Made by a program: the position numbers and the translations under genes. This document shows positions 18,085-27,253 of a stretch of DNA of 64,000 bases, piece after piece (the first letter of the stretch is position 1; every line of letters starts with the position of its first letter). Source of the DNA: Allopusillimonas ginsengisoli (GTDB taxonomy: Bacteria > Pseudomonadota > Gammaproteobacteria > Burkholderiales > Burkholderiaceae_B). The notes beneath the pieces were generated by a model that saw only the letters and a list, made by a program, of their open reading frames with translations, was not told the DNA's origin and ran no database searches. The stretch covers positions 434,001-498,000 of the forward strand of contig RAPG01000001.1 of assembly GCA_005239165.1 (NCBI GenBank). Direction: 5' to 3'.

Positions 18085-18561
18085 TTAATCTGCGCGGCGA
18101 CGCTCAAAAAACATCCGTTCGTCATACATAAAATCAAACTGAGTTTCGATTTGAACCTGTGTGATCGCCGGGTGCCCGGGATTGATGACGATGTTTCGCT
18201 CAAGAGGCAGAACGGCTGACGGGATGACCAGACCCAGATGCTGGCCACTTTGCAGCCACTTCGTCCCAAAGCTCATGCTGGCCCGATCTGGCGGCACAGA
18301 CATCCATCCGGCAGGCAGTGTCTCGGGTTTCGGCCAAAAATACAAAGCCTCATCGTCAGGCAAGATAAATCGGGTAATTTTCAGAGGTATGCGTGGATAG
18401 CTGTTAACGTGAACAAAAGTTTCAAGGCAAGAAATGGCGGGCGAAAGCCCCATGTACACGGCGGGCACATCGACATCGTTCCATCGCCCACCATCAAGAG
18501 CGGCCCCAATGCCAGATAAGTCATGTGCCCGTTTTGCTTTGGCGATTCTCCAGCCTATCAT
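18085..18561 (-). CDS. RES-domain toxin of a type II toxin-antitoxin pair
   Basis: 158 residues from ATG 18561, whose A overlaps the antitoxin stop (TGATG), so translation is coupled. An alternative ATG at 18579 lies inside the antitoxin gene. RES-fold signs are the early Arg (GWRIAKAKR), the GIGAALDGGRWN motif, VYMGLSPAISCLETFVH with the conserved Tyr, Ser and Glu, and the late P-region WLQSGQHLGLVIPSAV. RES toxins such as MbcT and ParT degrade NAD+ or ADP-ribosylate a target, halting growth. It pairs with the Xre/MbcA/ParS-type antitoxin directly upstream. The family call is strong; the precise reaction is not determined. Confidence 0.9.
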   Translation of the reverse strand: MIGWRIAKAKRAHDLSGIGAALDGGRWNDVDVPAVYMGLSPAISCLETFVHVNSYPRIPLKITRFILPDDEALYFWPKPETLPAGWMSVPPDRASMSFGTKWLQSGQHLGLVIPSAVLPLERNIVINPGHPAITQVQIETQFDFMYDERMFFERRRAD

Positions 18562-19034
18562 CAGGCTACACCGCCCCATTCAAGGGCATTGAGAATCCGA
18601 CGTACCTGTTGGGCACCTATGGCTGTTTCGCAGTGCATCACAGGGCTGCTCCCGTTGAGCGCCGCATTGGGTGACGCCATCCATTGCGCAGCCGCTTTCT
18701 TGTCCTCGAATACTTCCTCGGCCAGAAGAGCAACACCCACAATTCGATCAAGCCGCTCAGATGCTGCGGAATCGAGCCGCTTTGAGTCTCGACGCCGACG
18801 ATCATAGGTGGCCACAGAAAGGTTCAACAATTCGCTCATGCTTTGATTTGTCATTTCAAAAGCCTGCTTGGCGGCATCTGCGATTTCTACCGTGAACCCG
18901 ACTTTGATGGACTTGATTCGGTCGGACTCAGTCATGGCTGCCAAGGCATGAGCTATTTTCCAAAAAGCAAGCCCGGCCCCCTCTTGGGTGGATGAGCGTA
19001 CGCGGACAGCCTTGAGTGAAATAGCTTCTGACAT
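18561..19034 (-). CDS. Xre/MbcA/ParS-type antitoxin of the RES toxin
   Basis: 157 residues. The start at ATG 19034 is chosen because GGAGG stands five bases upstream; an in-frame ATG at 19046 has no such site. An N-terminal helical HTH-like part (about 55-90, AFEMTNQSMSELLNLSVATYDRRRR) is followed by a C-terminal toxin-binding domain of the DUF2384 type (LDRIVGVALLAEEVFEDKKAAAQWMASPNAALNGSSPV). The antitoxin blocks the toxin active site and should repress its own promoter at 19061-19105. It is the first gene of the pair, as usual. Confidence 0.88.
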   Translation of the reverse strand: MSEAISLKAVRVRSSTQEGAGLAFWKIAHALAAMTESDRIKSIKVGFTVEIADAAKQAFEMTNQSMSELLNLSVATYDRRRRDSKRLDSAASERLDRIVGVALLAEEVFEDKKAAAQWMASPNAALNGSSPVMHCETAIGAQQVRRILNALEWGGVA

Positions 19035-19060
19035 AGCAGCCTCCATGGGTTTACGAACTC

Positions 19061-19105
19061 ATCAATTGCTATATTTGATTATATCAATTGAGCCACAAAA
19101 ACCAA
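19061..19105 (-). promoter_or_regulatory. Promoter and candidate operator of the Xre-RES pair
   Basis: On the minus strand TTGGTT, a 16-bp spacer and TATAAT (plus 19078-19083). Direct repeats ATCAATTG at 19061-19068 and 19083-19090, two helical turns apart, flank the -10 box, and TTGAT-N3-ATCAA lies over it. This is a natural site for autorepression by the antitoxin. Confidence 0.6.
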
Positions 19106-19237
19106 AGACTAACTTGGCACGGTTCAGCCTGGCGGGCGATTACGCGGCAATCCTTGGTGACTGCTTAGCAGTGTCAAGCAAGGCCGCTGTAGCAACGTGC
19201 TTGTACAAGGGGGCTACCCACGAACCGCCTTGGCTGG

Positions 19238-19642
19238 CTATTTTTCCAGCCAGTTCTCTACGTGAAGGCCACGGATGCGACTGAATTCGCACGTGTTGCC
19301 CGTCACTAGAGTGAGGCCGAGCGCATGGGCGTGCGCAGCGATCAGTAGATCGTTCATGCCGATAGGCTGGCCTGCCGCCTCCAGCTCAGCTCGGATGCCG
19401 CCATATTCGGCATCAGCCGGAATATCGAGCGGCAGCACCGGAATAGTTTCAAGGATGCCCTGTACCTTAGTGAGCAGTTTGGGCGATCCCTTCTTTGCGC
19501 AGCCATAGCGCAGCTCGGATGCGACGATGATGCTGGTGAAAATAACCTTCGCTCCGACCTGCTCAATGCGACGTGCGGCAGGCCCGTCCGGGTTGCGGAT
19601 TACGTCGCTGATGATGTTCGTGTCCAGCAGATAGCCTCTCAA
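19238..19642 (-). CDS. vapC: VapC-type PIN-domain toxin ribonuclease
   Basis: 134 residues. The PIN fold has its acidic catalytic set visible: D7 (LLDTNIIS), E43 (ASELRYG), D98 (GMNDLLIAAHA) and the TGNTCEFSRI segment near the end. VapC enzymes cleave tRNA or rRNA when freed from VapB. The start is read as TTG at 19642, giving a 4-base overlap with the vapB stop (TTGA), because no ATG is available before LLDTN. Length and C-terminus (GLHVENWL) are normal for the family. Confidence 0.92.
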   Translation of the reverse strand: MRGYLLDTNIISDVIRNPDGPAARRIEQVGAKVIFTSIIVASELRYGCAKKGSPKLLTKVQGILETIPVLPLDIPADAEYGGIRAELEAAGQPIGMNDLLIAAHAHALGLTLVTGNTCEFSRIRGLHVENWLEK

Positions 19643-19878
19643 AATATGTCATCCGGCTGGGCGGGCATATCATCAATGACGGGGAGCTGATCTTCTGGCC
19701 CCAGCGGCGCCTCCTTCCTCCACAGGGCCAGCAGTTCGACGATGTTCGTTGGCCCGGTCACTGGCTCAATGATGAGTTTGCTCCCTTCGCGGTGGATCAT
19801 TACACGATCCCCTGGCAACTCGAACTCCACAGGAATCCGCACTGCCTGGCTGCGGTTGTTGCGAAACAGCTTGGCCAT
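19639..19878 (-). CDS. vapB: VapB-type antitoxin (SpoVT/AbrB fold)
   Basis: 79 residues from ATG 19878. MAKLFRNNRSQAVRIP is the standard VapB opening of the swapped-hairpin DNA-binding domain, followed by GDRVMIHREGSKLIIEP. The C-terminal half (LLALWRKEAP to PAQPDDIF) is the toxin-binding tail. An ATG at 19911 has a better ribosome site (AGAGAG) and would add 11 residues, so the true start is open. It is coupled to vapC by overlap. The promoter just upstream contains a direct repeat that probably binds the VapBC complex. Confidence 0.9.
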   Translation of the reverse strand: MAKLFRNNRSQAVRIPVEFELPGDRVMIHREGSKLIIEPVTGPTNIVELLALWRKEAPLGPEDQLPVIDDMPAQPDDIF

Positions 19879-19925
19879 TTTGGGTCTGGATGGTGGCGAT
19901 AGGATAGGCATGATATTGCTCTCTG

Positions 19926-19967
19926 ATGTATATGTCATAATGTATATGCCAGATTGCACTGCGTCAA
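19926..19967 (-). promoter_or_regulatory. vapBC promoter with direct-repeat operator
   Basis: On the minus strand TTGACG (plus 19962-19967), N17 and TACATT. ATGTATATG occurs twice on the plus strand (19926-19934 and 19940-19948), covering the -10 region and start point. This is a candidate VapBC autoregulation site. Confidence 0.6.
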
Positions 19968-19998
19968 TCGTGATGGCGAGGCTTCTCCGTACAACCAT

Positions 19999-20257
19999 TG
20001 GCAGTGTCCTTGTCCGTTAAACGACCAGTAGCCGGGCATCGGAACAAGAAACCGTTCCAGCTTACGTTCGAGCCTGACTGATGTCGAGCGCCACTCACGC
20101 AGCTGGCCAGAACGCCCAGGCCGCTCACCCATGCGGCTCCGATTGCCAAACTGAATGACGTAATTGCCAAACTCAGTAGCAATCGACAGCTCGACAAAAA
20201 ACTCGACAAGAACAGCACGCCAAACGTATCAAATTGCAACCATTTCATCGTGCCCTC
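19999..20257. other. Gap between vapBC and groESL
   Basis: A 101-codon open frame exists on the minus strand (19964-20269), but it has no family resemblance, overlaps the vapB promoter and runs into the groESL promoter, so it is not called. Nothing else was recognised. Confidence 0.5.
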
Positions 20258-20285
20258 TTGAAGAATCAAACTTCGTCCTTATAAT
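20258..20285 (+). promoter_or_regulatory. Sigma-70 promoter of groESL
   Basis: TTGAAG, a 16-bp spacer and a perfect TATAAT (20280-20285). The last base of the -10 is the first base of the CIRCE element, so repressor binding blocks initiation. Confidence 0.85.
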
Positions 20286-20311
20286 TAGCACTCGTAGGGG
20301 TAGAGTGCTAA
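20285..20311. promoter_or_regulatory. CIRCE element (HrcA operator) upstream of groES
   Basis: A perfect TTAGCACTC-N9-GAGTGCTAA inverted repeat. It is the binding site of the heat-shock repressor HrcA, so groESL should be derepressed when HrcA loses activity on heat or misfolding stress. Confidence 0.97.
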
Positions 20312-20379
20312 CAACACTTTCAACCCCTCGGCCTTAGGGCTTTATCTCAACTAATTTTATATTTAACAGGAGTTCCTCC

Positions 20380-20667
20380 ATGGCACTGCGTCCTTTGCAC
20401 GATCGCGTGATCGTCAAGCGTCTGGACAACGAGCGCACAACTGCCTCGGGTATCGTCATCCCTGAAAGCGCCGCTGAAAAACCCGATCAGGGTGAAGTCG
20501 TGGCTGTTGGCCCCGGCAAAAGAACCGAAGACGGCAAAGTACTTCCTGTTGACTTGAAAGTCGGCGACAAAGTTCTGTTCGGCAAATACGCCGGCCAATC
20601 GGTCAAAATTGATGGCGAAGAACTGCTCGTTATCCGCGAAGAAGAAATTCTCGCCGTGATCCAGTAA
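20380..20667 (+). CDS. groES: Co-chaperonin GroES (Hsp10)
   Basis: 95 residues, the normal length. It forms the heptameric lid of the GroEL chamber. Typical blocks are [16 protein letters not shown] at the start, the mobile loop ([21 protein letters not shown], about 17-37), and [12 protein letters not shown] with the C-terminal [14 protein letters not shown] strong ribosome site (AGGAG) precedes the ATG. First gene of groES-groEL, 31 bp between genes, controlled by CIRCE/HrcA and a sigma-70 promoter. Confidence 0.98.
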   Translation: MALRPLHDRVIVKRLDNERTTASGIVIPESAAEKPDQGEVVAVGPGKRTEDGKVLPVDLKVGDKVLFGKYAGQSVKIDGEELLVIREEEILAVIQ

Positions 20668-20686
20668 TCCGACACCCAATCAATAA

Positions 20687-22354
<1,668 letters not shown>

Positions 22355-22412
22355 CCTGCCTTGCATACCTGCCAGGGCTAAGTGCCCTGGCACCGCACCG
22401 CGTTTACGCACT

Positions 22413-22440
22413 AACCCCTGGCTTCGGCCGGGGGTTTTTT
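22413..22440 (+). terminator. groESL terminator
   Basis: AACCCC-TGGC, TTCG tetraloop, GCC-GGGGTT followed by T6. A second hairpin, GCCAGGGC-N5-GCCCTGGC at 22371-22391, lies between the groEL stop and the terminator and lacks a T run. Confidence 0.9.
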
Positions 22441-22748
22441 ATTGGATTACCGAGCCGTCTTTACATTCCACGCTCGACTACCTGCCCCCAGTTGCTTACG
22501 GGCAGAAGGTGACAACAAAAAAACCTATCGAGGCGTCTGAAATTACTTGACCACTACACACCCGTCCCTTCAGCCTCTTCCGCTCCTCATTGCACCACCC
22601 TTTCCACAACTACTCATAGCAGGCCAACCACAGCGGATTGCGTGAGTAGCACCACTGCCGACGGCACTACCACCGTCTGCACCGCAGTGAAGCAACGCAT
22701 CTCTCTCTATAATGCAAGGCTGACAACCCGCCTTTACGATCGACTGTG
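22441..22748. other. Gap between groEL and dgkA
   Basis: No gene seen. A TATAAT at 22708-22713 could be the -10 of the dgkA promoter, but the -35 hexamer (CAGTGA) is poor. Confidence 0.4.
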
Positions 22749-23135
22749 ATGCATTCCACCTATAAAAGCAAAGGCGGCCTGGCCCGCATTTTCAAGGCGT
22801 TCCGCTATTCCGCCCAGGGGCTGAGCGCGGCCATTCGTCATGAAGCAGCCTTCCGGCAAGAGCTGTTTCTGGCGCTCGTGCTGACGCCTGTCGCGTTCTG
22901 GCTAAGTCGCACTGCGGGTGAGCTGCTGTTACTGCTGGGCACGCTGGTGTTCGTACTGGTAACAGAGCTGCTCAACTCGGCCATTGAAGCAATAGCCGAT
23001 GCCGTCACCATTGAGCACCATCCATTAATTGGCCGCGCCAAAGACATCGGCAGCGCAGCAGTGCTGCTGTCGTTGCTGTTCACTGCCGTCGTGTGGTTGA
23101 CGGTCATCGGTTCGATTGTGTTCAACCGCCTATAA
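22749..23135 (+). CDS. dgkA: Diacylglycerol kinase, prokaryotic type
   Basis: 128 residues. It phosphorylates diacylglycerol to phosphatidate in the inner membrane, recycling lipid from glycan and osmolyte synthesis. Visible features are an amphipathic N-terminus with AFRYSAQGL, the catalytic EAAFRQE near 34-40, three membrane helices, and the DgkA signature [20 protein letters not shown]. The ATG at 22749 is preceded by an in-frame GTG at 22746. pyrF follows 28 bp downstream and may be co-transcribed. Confidence 0.95.
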   Translation: MHSTYKSKGGLARIFKAFRYSAQGLSAAIRHEAAFRQELFLALVLTPVAFWLSRTAGELLLLLGTLVFVLVTELLNSAIEAIADAVTIEHHPLIGRAKDIGSAAVLLSLLFTAVVWLTVIGSIVFNRL

Positions 23136-23163
23136 TCGTCTCTGCTTTCACAGACAACTACTC

Positions 23164-24009
23164 ATGAACTTTACGCAAAAACTAGAGCACGCCTGGGCAG
23201 GTACAGGTTCTATGCTCACCGTGGGGCTAGACCCCGACCCACAACGTTTTCCAGCTGAGCTCTCCGGCCGGCCTGATGCCATTTACGAGTTCTGCCGTGC
23301 CATCATTGATGTCACCGCACCATACGCCTGCGCGGTCAAGCCACAGATTGCGTATTTTTCGGCAGCACGCGCCGAAGACCAGCTTGAAGCCCTTTGTGCC
23401 TACATACATGACAAGCATCCAGGCCTGCCTATTATCCTGGACGCCAAACGTGGTGACATCGGCTCAACCGCCGAGCAATATGCACGCGAAGCCTTCGAGC
23501 GCTATGAAGCCGACGCGGTCACGGTAAACCCCTATCTGGGATATGACAGCCTGGAGCCCTATCTCGCCTGGCGCACCAAGGGCGTTATTGTGCTCTGTCG
23601 CACGTCCAACAAGGGCGGTTCTGATCTGCAATTTGTTGAGTCACGAGAAGGTCTGCCGCTGTATATGCATGTAGCAGGCCTGGTGGCAGACCAGTGGAAT
23701 ACTAACGGCCAATGTGCGCTTGTAGTGGGGGCGACCTTTCCAGATGAGATTGCCAAAGTTCGGGCACGCGTTGGCGACATGCCTTTGCTGATCCCGGGTA
23801 TTGGCGCACAGGGTGGCGATATACCTGCAACGGTTAATGCAGGACGAAATCGTCAGGGCACTGGCATGATGATTAACTCGTCACGTGCCATTCTGTATGC
23901 AAGCGGCGGTGATGACTGGCGCGAGGCGGCAGCGCATGCCGCGAGAGCAACGCGCGATGCCATCAATGCATCCTCTGGTAACAGCCCTGAAAACGCCATA
24001 GCCCGTTAA
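23164..24009 (+). CDS. pyrF: Orotidine 5'-phosphate decarboxylase (type 2)
   Basis: 281 residues from ATG 23164 ([11 protein letters not shown]). It makes UMP, the last step of pyrimidine synthesis. Family blocks are [22 protein letters not shown], the catalytic [12 protein letters not shown] with Lys and Asp, [12 protein letters not shown], and the phosphate-binding [11 protein letters not shown] near the end. Its length and GYDSL block mark it as the longer type 2 form rather than the E. coli type. The upstream frame into dgkA lacks a better start. The next gene is convergent. Confidence 0.96.
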   Translation: MNFTQKLEHAWAGTGSMLTVGLDPDPQRFPAELSGRPDAIYEFCRAIIDVTAPYACAVKPQIAYFSAARAEDQLEALCAYIHDKHPGLPIILDAKRGDIGSTAEQYAREAFERYEADAVTVNPYLGYDSLEPYLAWRTKGVIVLCRTSNKGGSDLQFVESREGLPLYMHVAGLVADQWNTNGQCALVVGATFPDEIAKVRARVGDMPLLIPGIGAQGGDIPATVNAGRNRQGTGMMINSSRAILYASGGDDWREAAAHAARATRDAINASSGNSPENAIAR

Positions 24010-24112
24010 ACAGCCGGGGCTCGGTCGACTTACAGGTTGATCAAGTCCAAGCCATGCGTCAACGCCACAAGCCTTAGGCGAGGCACTCTCGGCCGCTGTA
24101 TGTGCAAGCCCG

Positions 24113-24140
24113 GGCCATAGCCCTTAGATCATCTATGGCC
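24113..24140. terminator. Possible hairpin between convergent pyrF and pncC
   Basis: GGCCATAG and CTATGGCC form an eight-base perfect inverted repeat with a 12-base loop in the gap between two convergent genes. No clear T run, so a terminator role is only a suggestion. Confidence 0.3.
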
Positions 24141-24164
24141 TTATACCGAGGGCTAGCCTGGCGG

Positions 24165-24668
24165 TTACAGCTCGATCAGCTCAATTGCCGTGTGCAAGGC
24201 GAATTCGACCGCAGCGCGACGTATGGTCGCCCGGTCGCCATCAAAAATATGGGTAACAGCACGGGTGGTTACGCCTTGTGATGTGCGCTGGGCAAAGCCA
24301 AAACACACCATGCCCACAGGCTTTCCAGGTGTGGCCCCACCCGGCCCGGCAATGCCGGTGACAGAAATGGCAAGACTGGATTGACGTGTTGTCGTCAGCA
24401 CGCCCGCCGCCATTTCCATGGCCGTCTCTTCGCTTACCGCACCAAAGCGCTCAAGCGTGTCTTCGTTGACCAACAACTGCTCTACTTTTGCGGCATTGCT
24501 GTACGTAACAAAACCGCGGTCAAACCACTGACTGGAACCGGCCGTTTCTGTCATGGCTGCGGCCAGCAACCCGCCTGTGCAGGACTCTGCGCAGGAGAAC
24601 ATCCAGCCACGTCCGATCAGCAACTGACCCAGTTGTGGCGCAAGCGACGTGCCATTATTCGTGTTCAT
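24165..24668 (-). CDS. pncC: Nicotinamide-nucleotide amidohydrolase (CinA C-terminal family)
   Basis: 167 residues from ATG 24668 (MNTNNGTSL). It deamidates nicotinamide mononucleotide to nicotinic acid mononucleotide, salvaging the product of DNA ligase. The diagnostic blocks are FSCAESCTGGLLAAAMTE (catalytic Ser/Thr region), FVTYSNAAK, SVTGIAGPGG and GKPVGMVCFG. It is the stand-alone form without the N-terminal CinA domain. Last gene of the run ribBA-ribH-nusB-thiL-pgpA-pncC; pgpA ends 19 bp upstream. Confidence 0.93.
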   Translation of the reverse strand: MNTNNGTSLAPQLGQLLIGRGWMFSCAESCTGGLLAAAMTETAGSSQWFDRGFVTYSNAAKVEQLLVNEDTLERFGAVSEETAMEMAAGVLTTTRQSSLAISVTGIAGPGGATPGKPVGMVCFGFAQRTSQGVTTRAVTHIFDGDRATIRRAAVEFALHTAIELIEL

Positions 24669-24687
24669 GCCAACACCCCGGTAAACG

Positions 24688-25212
24688 TTAAACCAGCAAT
24701 CCGAACCTGACCAGCACCGCAATGACCAGCAAGCTATAAACAGCCGCCAGAAGATCGTCCCACATAACACCAAAACCGTTTTTTAAATGACGGTCAAAAT
24801 AGCGTATAGGCGGCGGCTTGACGATATCAAAGGCACGGAACAGTACAAAGGCCACGACCTGCGCCTCAATGGTTGCTGGTGTCAGCCAGAGCACGATCCA
24901 GAAGGCAACGACTTCGTCCCATACCATGCCGCCGTGGTCAGGCTGCCCCATTTCTTTGCCTGCACGGTGACAAACCCAGCAGCCCAGCAGAAAGGATAGC
25001 GCCAGCACCACGCCAATAAGCATGTCGGGCAACCGTGACACAGCCACAAACCACAACAGCCACCCTGCCAGCGTACCCCAGGTACCCGGTGCAGGCCGTA
25101 ACAAGCCACTGCCGAACCCAAACGCAACAATGCGCGGAAGCGACTGAAACACCCAGCCGGCGTGTGGCTGAAAACCGCGTTCCGGAACGGAAGAAGAGCT
25201 GGTATGGAACAT
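24688..25212 (-). CDS. pgpA: Phosphatidylglycerophosphatase A
   Basis: 174 residues, a membrane phosphatase making phosphatidylglycerol from its phosphate. Family motifs are FGFGSGLLRPAPGTWGTLAG near 31-50, the acidic MVWDEVVAFWI, and FRAFDIVKPPPIRYFDRH with NGFGVMWDDLLA. At least four hydrophobic stretches. It follows thiL by 40 bp on the same strand, an order common in proteobacteria (nusB-thiL-pgpA). Confidence 0.95.
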   Translation of the reverse strand: MFHTSSSSVPERGFQPHAGWVFQSLPRIVAFGFGSGLLRPAPGTWGTLAGWLLWFVAVSRLPDMLIGVVLALSFLLGCWVCHRAGKEMGQPDHGGMVWDEVVAFWIVLWLTPATIEAQVVAFVLFRAFDIVKPPPIRYFDRHLKNGFGVMWDDLLAAVYSLLVIAVLVRFGLLV

Positions 25213-25252
25213 GAAATAGGTGCTTTCGGCTGCGAAAAGAGAAATCGAAGAA

Positions 25253-26212
25253 TCAGGAAAAATGGTCGAAGCCTGCTGACCCCGACTGTATCAGCGCCCC
25301 TTGCGCATTGAACACCTGAGCATCTGAGCCCTGAACAATGGTGCCAATGCGGGTAATCTGTGTCGCGGTCTGGCTGGCCAGTGCCTGGATGGCCTCACGC
25401 CGGCCAGGCAACGCTGTAAAGCATAGTTGATAGACATCACCACCGGCAAGCACAGCAGCCTGTATTGCAGCAGGATCCACACCCTTAAGACCTGGATGCA
25501 CAGGCATTGCCGGATACTGCAACTGGGCACCGCAGTGGCTGGACTGCAGAATATGGCCCAGGTCTTGCAGCAGGCCGTCAGAAATATCGAGTGCCGCGTT
25601 AGCAACGCCGGCCAGGCCCGCGGCAAAGGCCAGCGGCGGCTCTGGCCGCTCAAGGCTGGGCTGGGCAGCGGCAAGTATGACTTGATCGACAGGCAGACGC
25701 CCCTGCAGCATGCGCAGGGCAATGTCAGGAGCACCAAGCGTGCCCGTGACCCAGACATCGTCACCAATTTGTGCAGCGCTACGGCGCAATGCCTGCTCAG
25801 CGCGAACCTGGCCCATGACCGTGACACTGATGACAATACCCGTGTTACTGCGTGTGGTGTCGCCGCCGACCAGAGGGCATCCAGCCTTGTCGGCAAGATC
25901 GTAAAAGCCTTCGGAAAACGCAGTCAGCCACTTATGATCGACAACGGGCAAAGAAATGCCCAGCAAACAGGCCAGTGGGCTGGCCCCCATGGCCGCCAGG
26001 TCGGACAGGTTGACGGCTAGCGCCTTATGACCCAGGGCCTGCGGATCGGCATCTGATAAAAAATGACGTCCCTCAATGAGCAGGTCTGTGCTGGTGGCAA
26101 GCTGAAAGCCTGGTTTAACAGAGAAAAGCGCACAGTCGTCGCCCACGCCCAGCATGTCTGCAGGCGCGGGCCTGGAAAAATAGCGTCCGATCAGACCGAA
26201 CTCGCTTTCCAT
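25253..26212 (-). CDS. thiL: Thiamine-monophosphate kinase
   Basis: 319 residues. It phosphorylates thiamine phosphate to the active diphosphate. Motifs: GVGDDCALF, TSTDLLIEGRHF, KALAVNLSDLAAMGA, LVGGDTTRS and NAALDISDGLLQDLGH. The usual GGEDYELLF motif near the C-terminus reads GGDVYQLCF here, so the acidic pair is altered and the Glu is a Gln. All other elements look intact, so I keep the call but flag this change. It starts 12 bp after the nusB stop. Confidence 0.95.
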   Translation of the reverse strand: MESEFGLIGRYFSRPAPADMLGVGDDCALFSVKPGFQLATSTDLLIEGRHFLSDADPQALGHKALAVNLSDLAAMGASPLACLLGISLPVVDHKWLTAFSEGFYDLADKAGCPLVGGDTTRSNTGIVISVTVMGQVRAEQALRRSAAQIGDDVWVTGTLGAPDIALRMLQGRLPVDQVILAAAQPSLERPEPPLAFAAGLAGVANAALDISDGLLQDLGHILQSSHCGAQLQYPAMPVHPGLKGVDPAAIQAAVLAGGDVYQLCFTALPGRREAIQALASQTATQITRIGTIVQGSDAQVFNAQGALIQSGSAGFDHFS

Positions 26213-26224
26213 AAAAATACCGCT

Positions 26225-26707
26225 TTAACGGCGTGCCGCCGCACTGACCTCGGTGCTGCGCACATCTGCTGCCATTTTATCGAGAACACCATTGACGAAC
26301 TTGAACCCATCGGTGCCACCGAATGATTTTGCCAGCTCTACTGCCTCGTTGATGGCGACTTTGTAGGGCACCTCAACATGATTGACGAGCTCAAAGCTGC
26401 CAATAAGCAAAATGGCATGCTCAATGGGCGAAAGCTCTGCAAGAGGCCGGTCTACATAAGGCATGAAACGCTCGCGCAAAGCGGGTGCTTCACGCATGAC
26501 ACCATGCAACAGGGTGCTGTACCAGGCCATGTCAGCTTCGTGGAATTCAGGATCATCGCGCAAATGAGCGTCGATTTCACCTGCTTCGCCCGTACTTTCA
26601 TCGCCACGCAACAGCCAGGCATAAACACCCTGCAGGGCGAACTCCCGCGCGCGTCGACGCGCGCTGCGGGCGTTTACCCGACCGCCCTGTGATTTACCGT
26701 TTGTCAA
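26225..26707 (-). CDS. nusB: Transcription antitermination factor NusB
   Basis: 160 residues if started at the TTG at 26707, which lies inside the last codons of ribH in another frame. No ATG or GTG is available between there and the conserved [16 protein letters not shown]. Core NusB blocks are [34 protein letters not shown] and [11 protein letters not shown]. It binds boxA RNA with NusE to promote antitermination on rRNA operons. The reading frame stays open through the acidic tail of ribH, so a longer start is formally possible but would be a by-product of the GAC/GAT repeat. Start uncertain, gene certain. Confidence 0.93.
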   Translation of the reverse strand: MTNGKSQGGRVNARSARRRAREFALQGVYAWLLRGDESTGEAGEIDAHLRDDPEFHEADMAWYSTLLHGVMREAPALRERFMPYVDRPLAELSPIEHAILLIGSFELVNHVEVPYKVAINEAVELAKSFGGTDGFKFVNGVLDKMAADVRSTEVSAAARR

Positions 26708-27239
26708 GATCTTCGTCCTCGTCTTCGTCATCATCTTCGTCGTCGTCGTCGTCGTCGAAATCATCATCATCTTCGGACTCGGGCTCAAGTGCGGCGACGA
26801 GATTTGCCATTTCAATGGCAGTGCGGGCGCAGTCGCGTCCTTTTTCGGCGGCGCGGGCCTCTGCCTGCTCGTCGGTATCAGCGGTGAGCACACCGTTGGC
26901 AACGGGGATGCCCGTTTCGAGCGCAACACGGCTGATGGCTGCTGCGCTTTCGTTGCTGACGATCTCGAAATGATAAGTTTCGCCACGAATTACCGCACCA
27001 AGAGCGATCAGTGCGTCGAATTCGAATGTTTCTGCCATTTGCGCCAGAGTGACACCCAGTTCGAGCGCACCCGGAACTGAAACAATCATGATGTCACGCT
27101 CATCGACGCCCAGTTCGGCCAACTCAGACAGGCACGCTTCGATTTCGGTCTGACCGATTTCTTCGTTGAAGCGGGCACGCACGATGCCGATGTGCAAACC
27201 TTCCCCGTTCAGGTCGGGAGTCAAAACATATGGGTTCAT
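26694..27239 (-). CDS. ribH: 6,7-dimethyl-8-ribityllumazine synthase with acidic C-terminal tail
   Basis: 181 residues. It condenses the pyrimidinedione and the butanone phosphate in riboflavin synthesis. The lumazine synthase core (about 1-150) has [33 protein letters not shown] (catalytic His), [18 protein letters not shown] and [15 protein letters not shown]. Usual length is about 155-160. After the core comes a tail of about 25 residues that is almost all Asp and Glu, encoded by a trinucleotide repeat and overlapping the nusB start by 14 bp. It is directly downstream of ribBA. The tail is not needed for the fold, and its function is unknown. Confidence 0.95.
   Translation of the reverse strand: MNPYVLTPDLNGEGLHIGIVRARFNEEIGQTEIEACLSELAELGVDERDIMIVSVPGALELGVTLAQMAETFEFDALIALGAVIRGETYHFEIVSNESAAAISRVALETGIPVANGVLTADTDEQAEARAAEKGRDCARTAIEMANLVAALEPESEDDDDFDDDDDDEDDDEDEDEDLDKR
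26711..26775. repeat. Trinucleotide repeat encoding the RibH acidic tail
   Basis: On the plus strand this is a run of TCG, TCA and TCT triplets, with seven tandem TCG at 26737-26757. It codes for Asp and Glu on the minus strand. Length changes in threes would keep ribH in frame. Confidence 0.85.
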
Positions 27240-27253
27240 GGTGAGGGTTCCTA

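Noticed and set aside
19964-20269. 101-codon open frame between vapB and groES
   Set aside because: Covers the vapBC promoter and reaches the groESL -35 region. No family resemblance.
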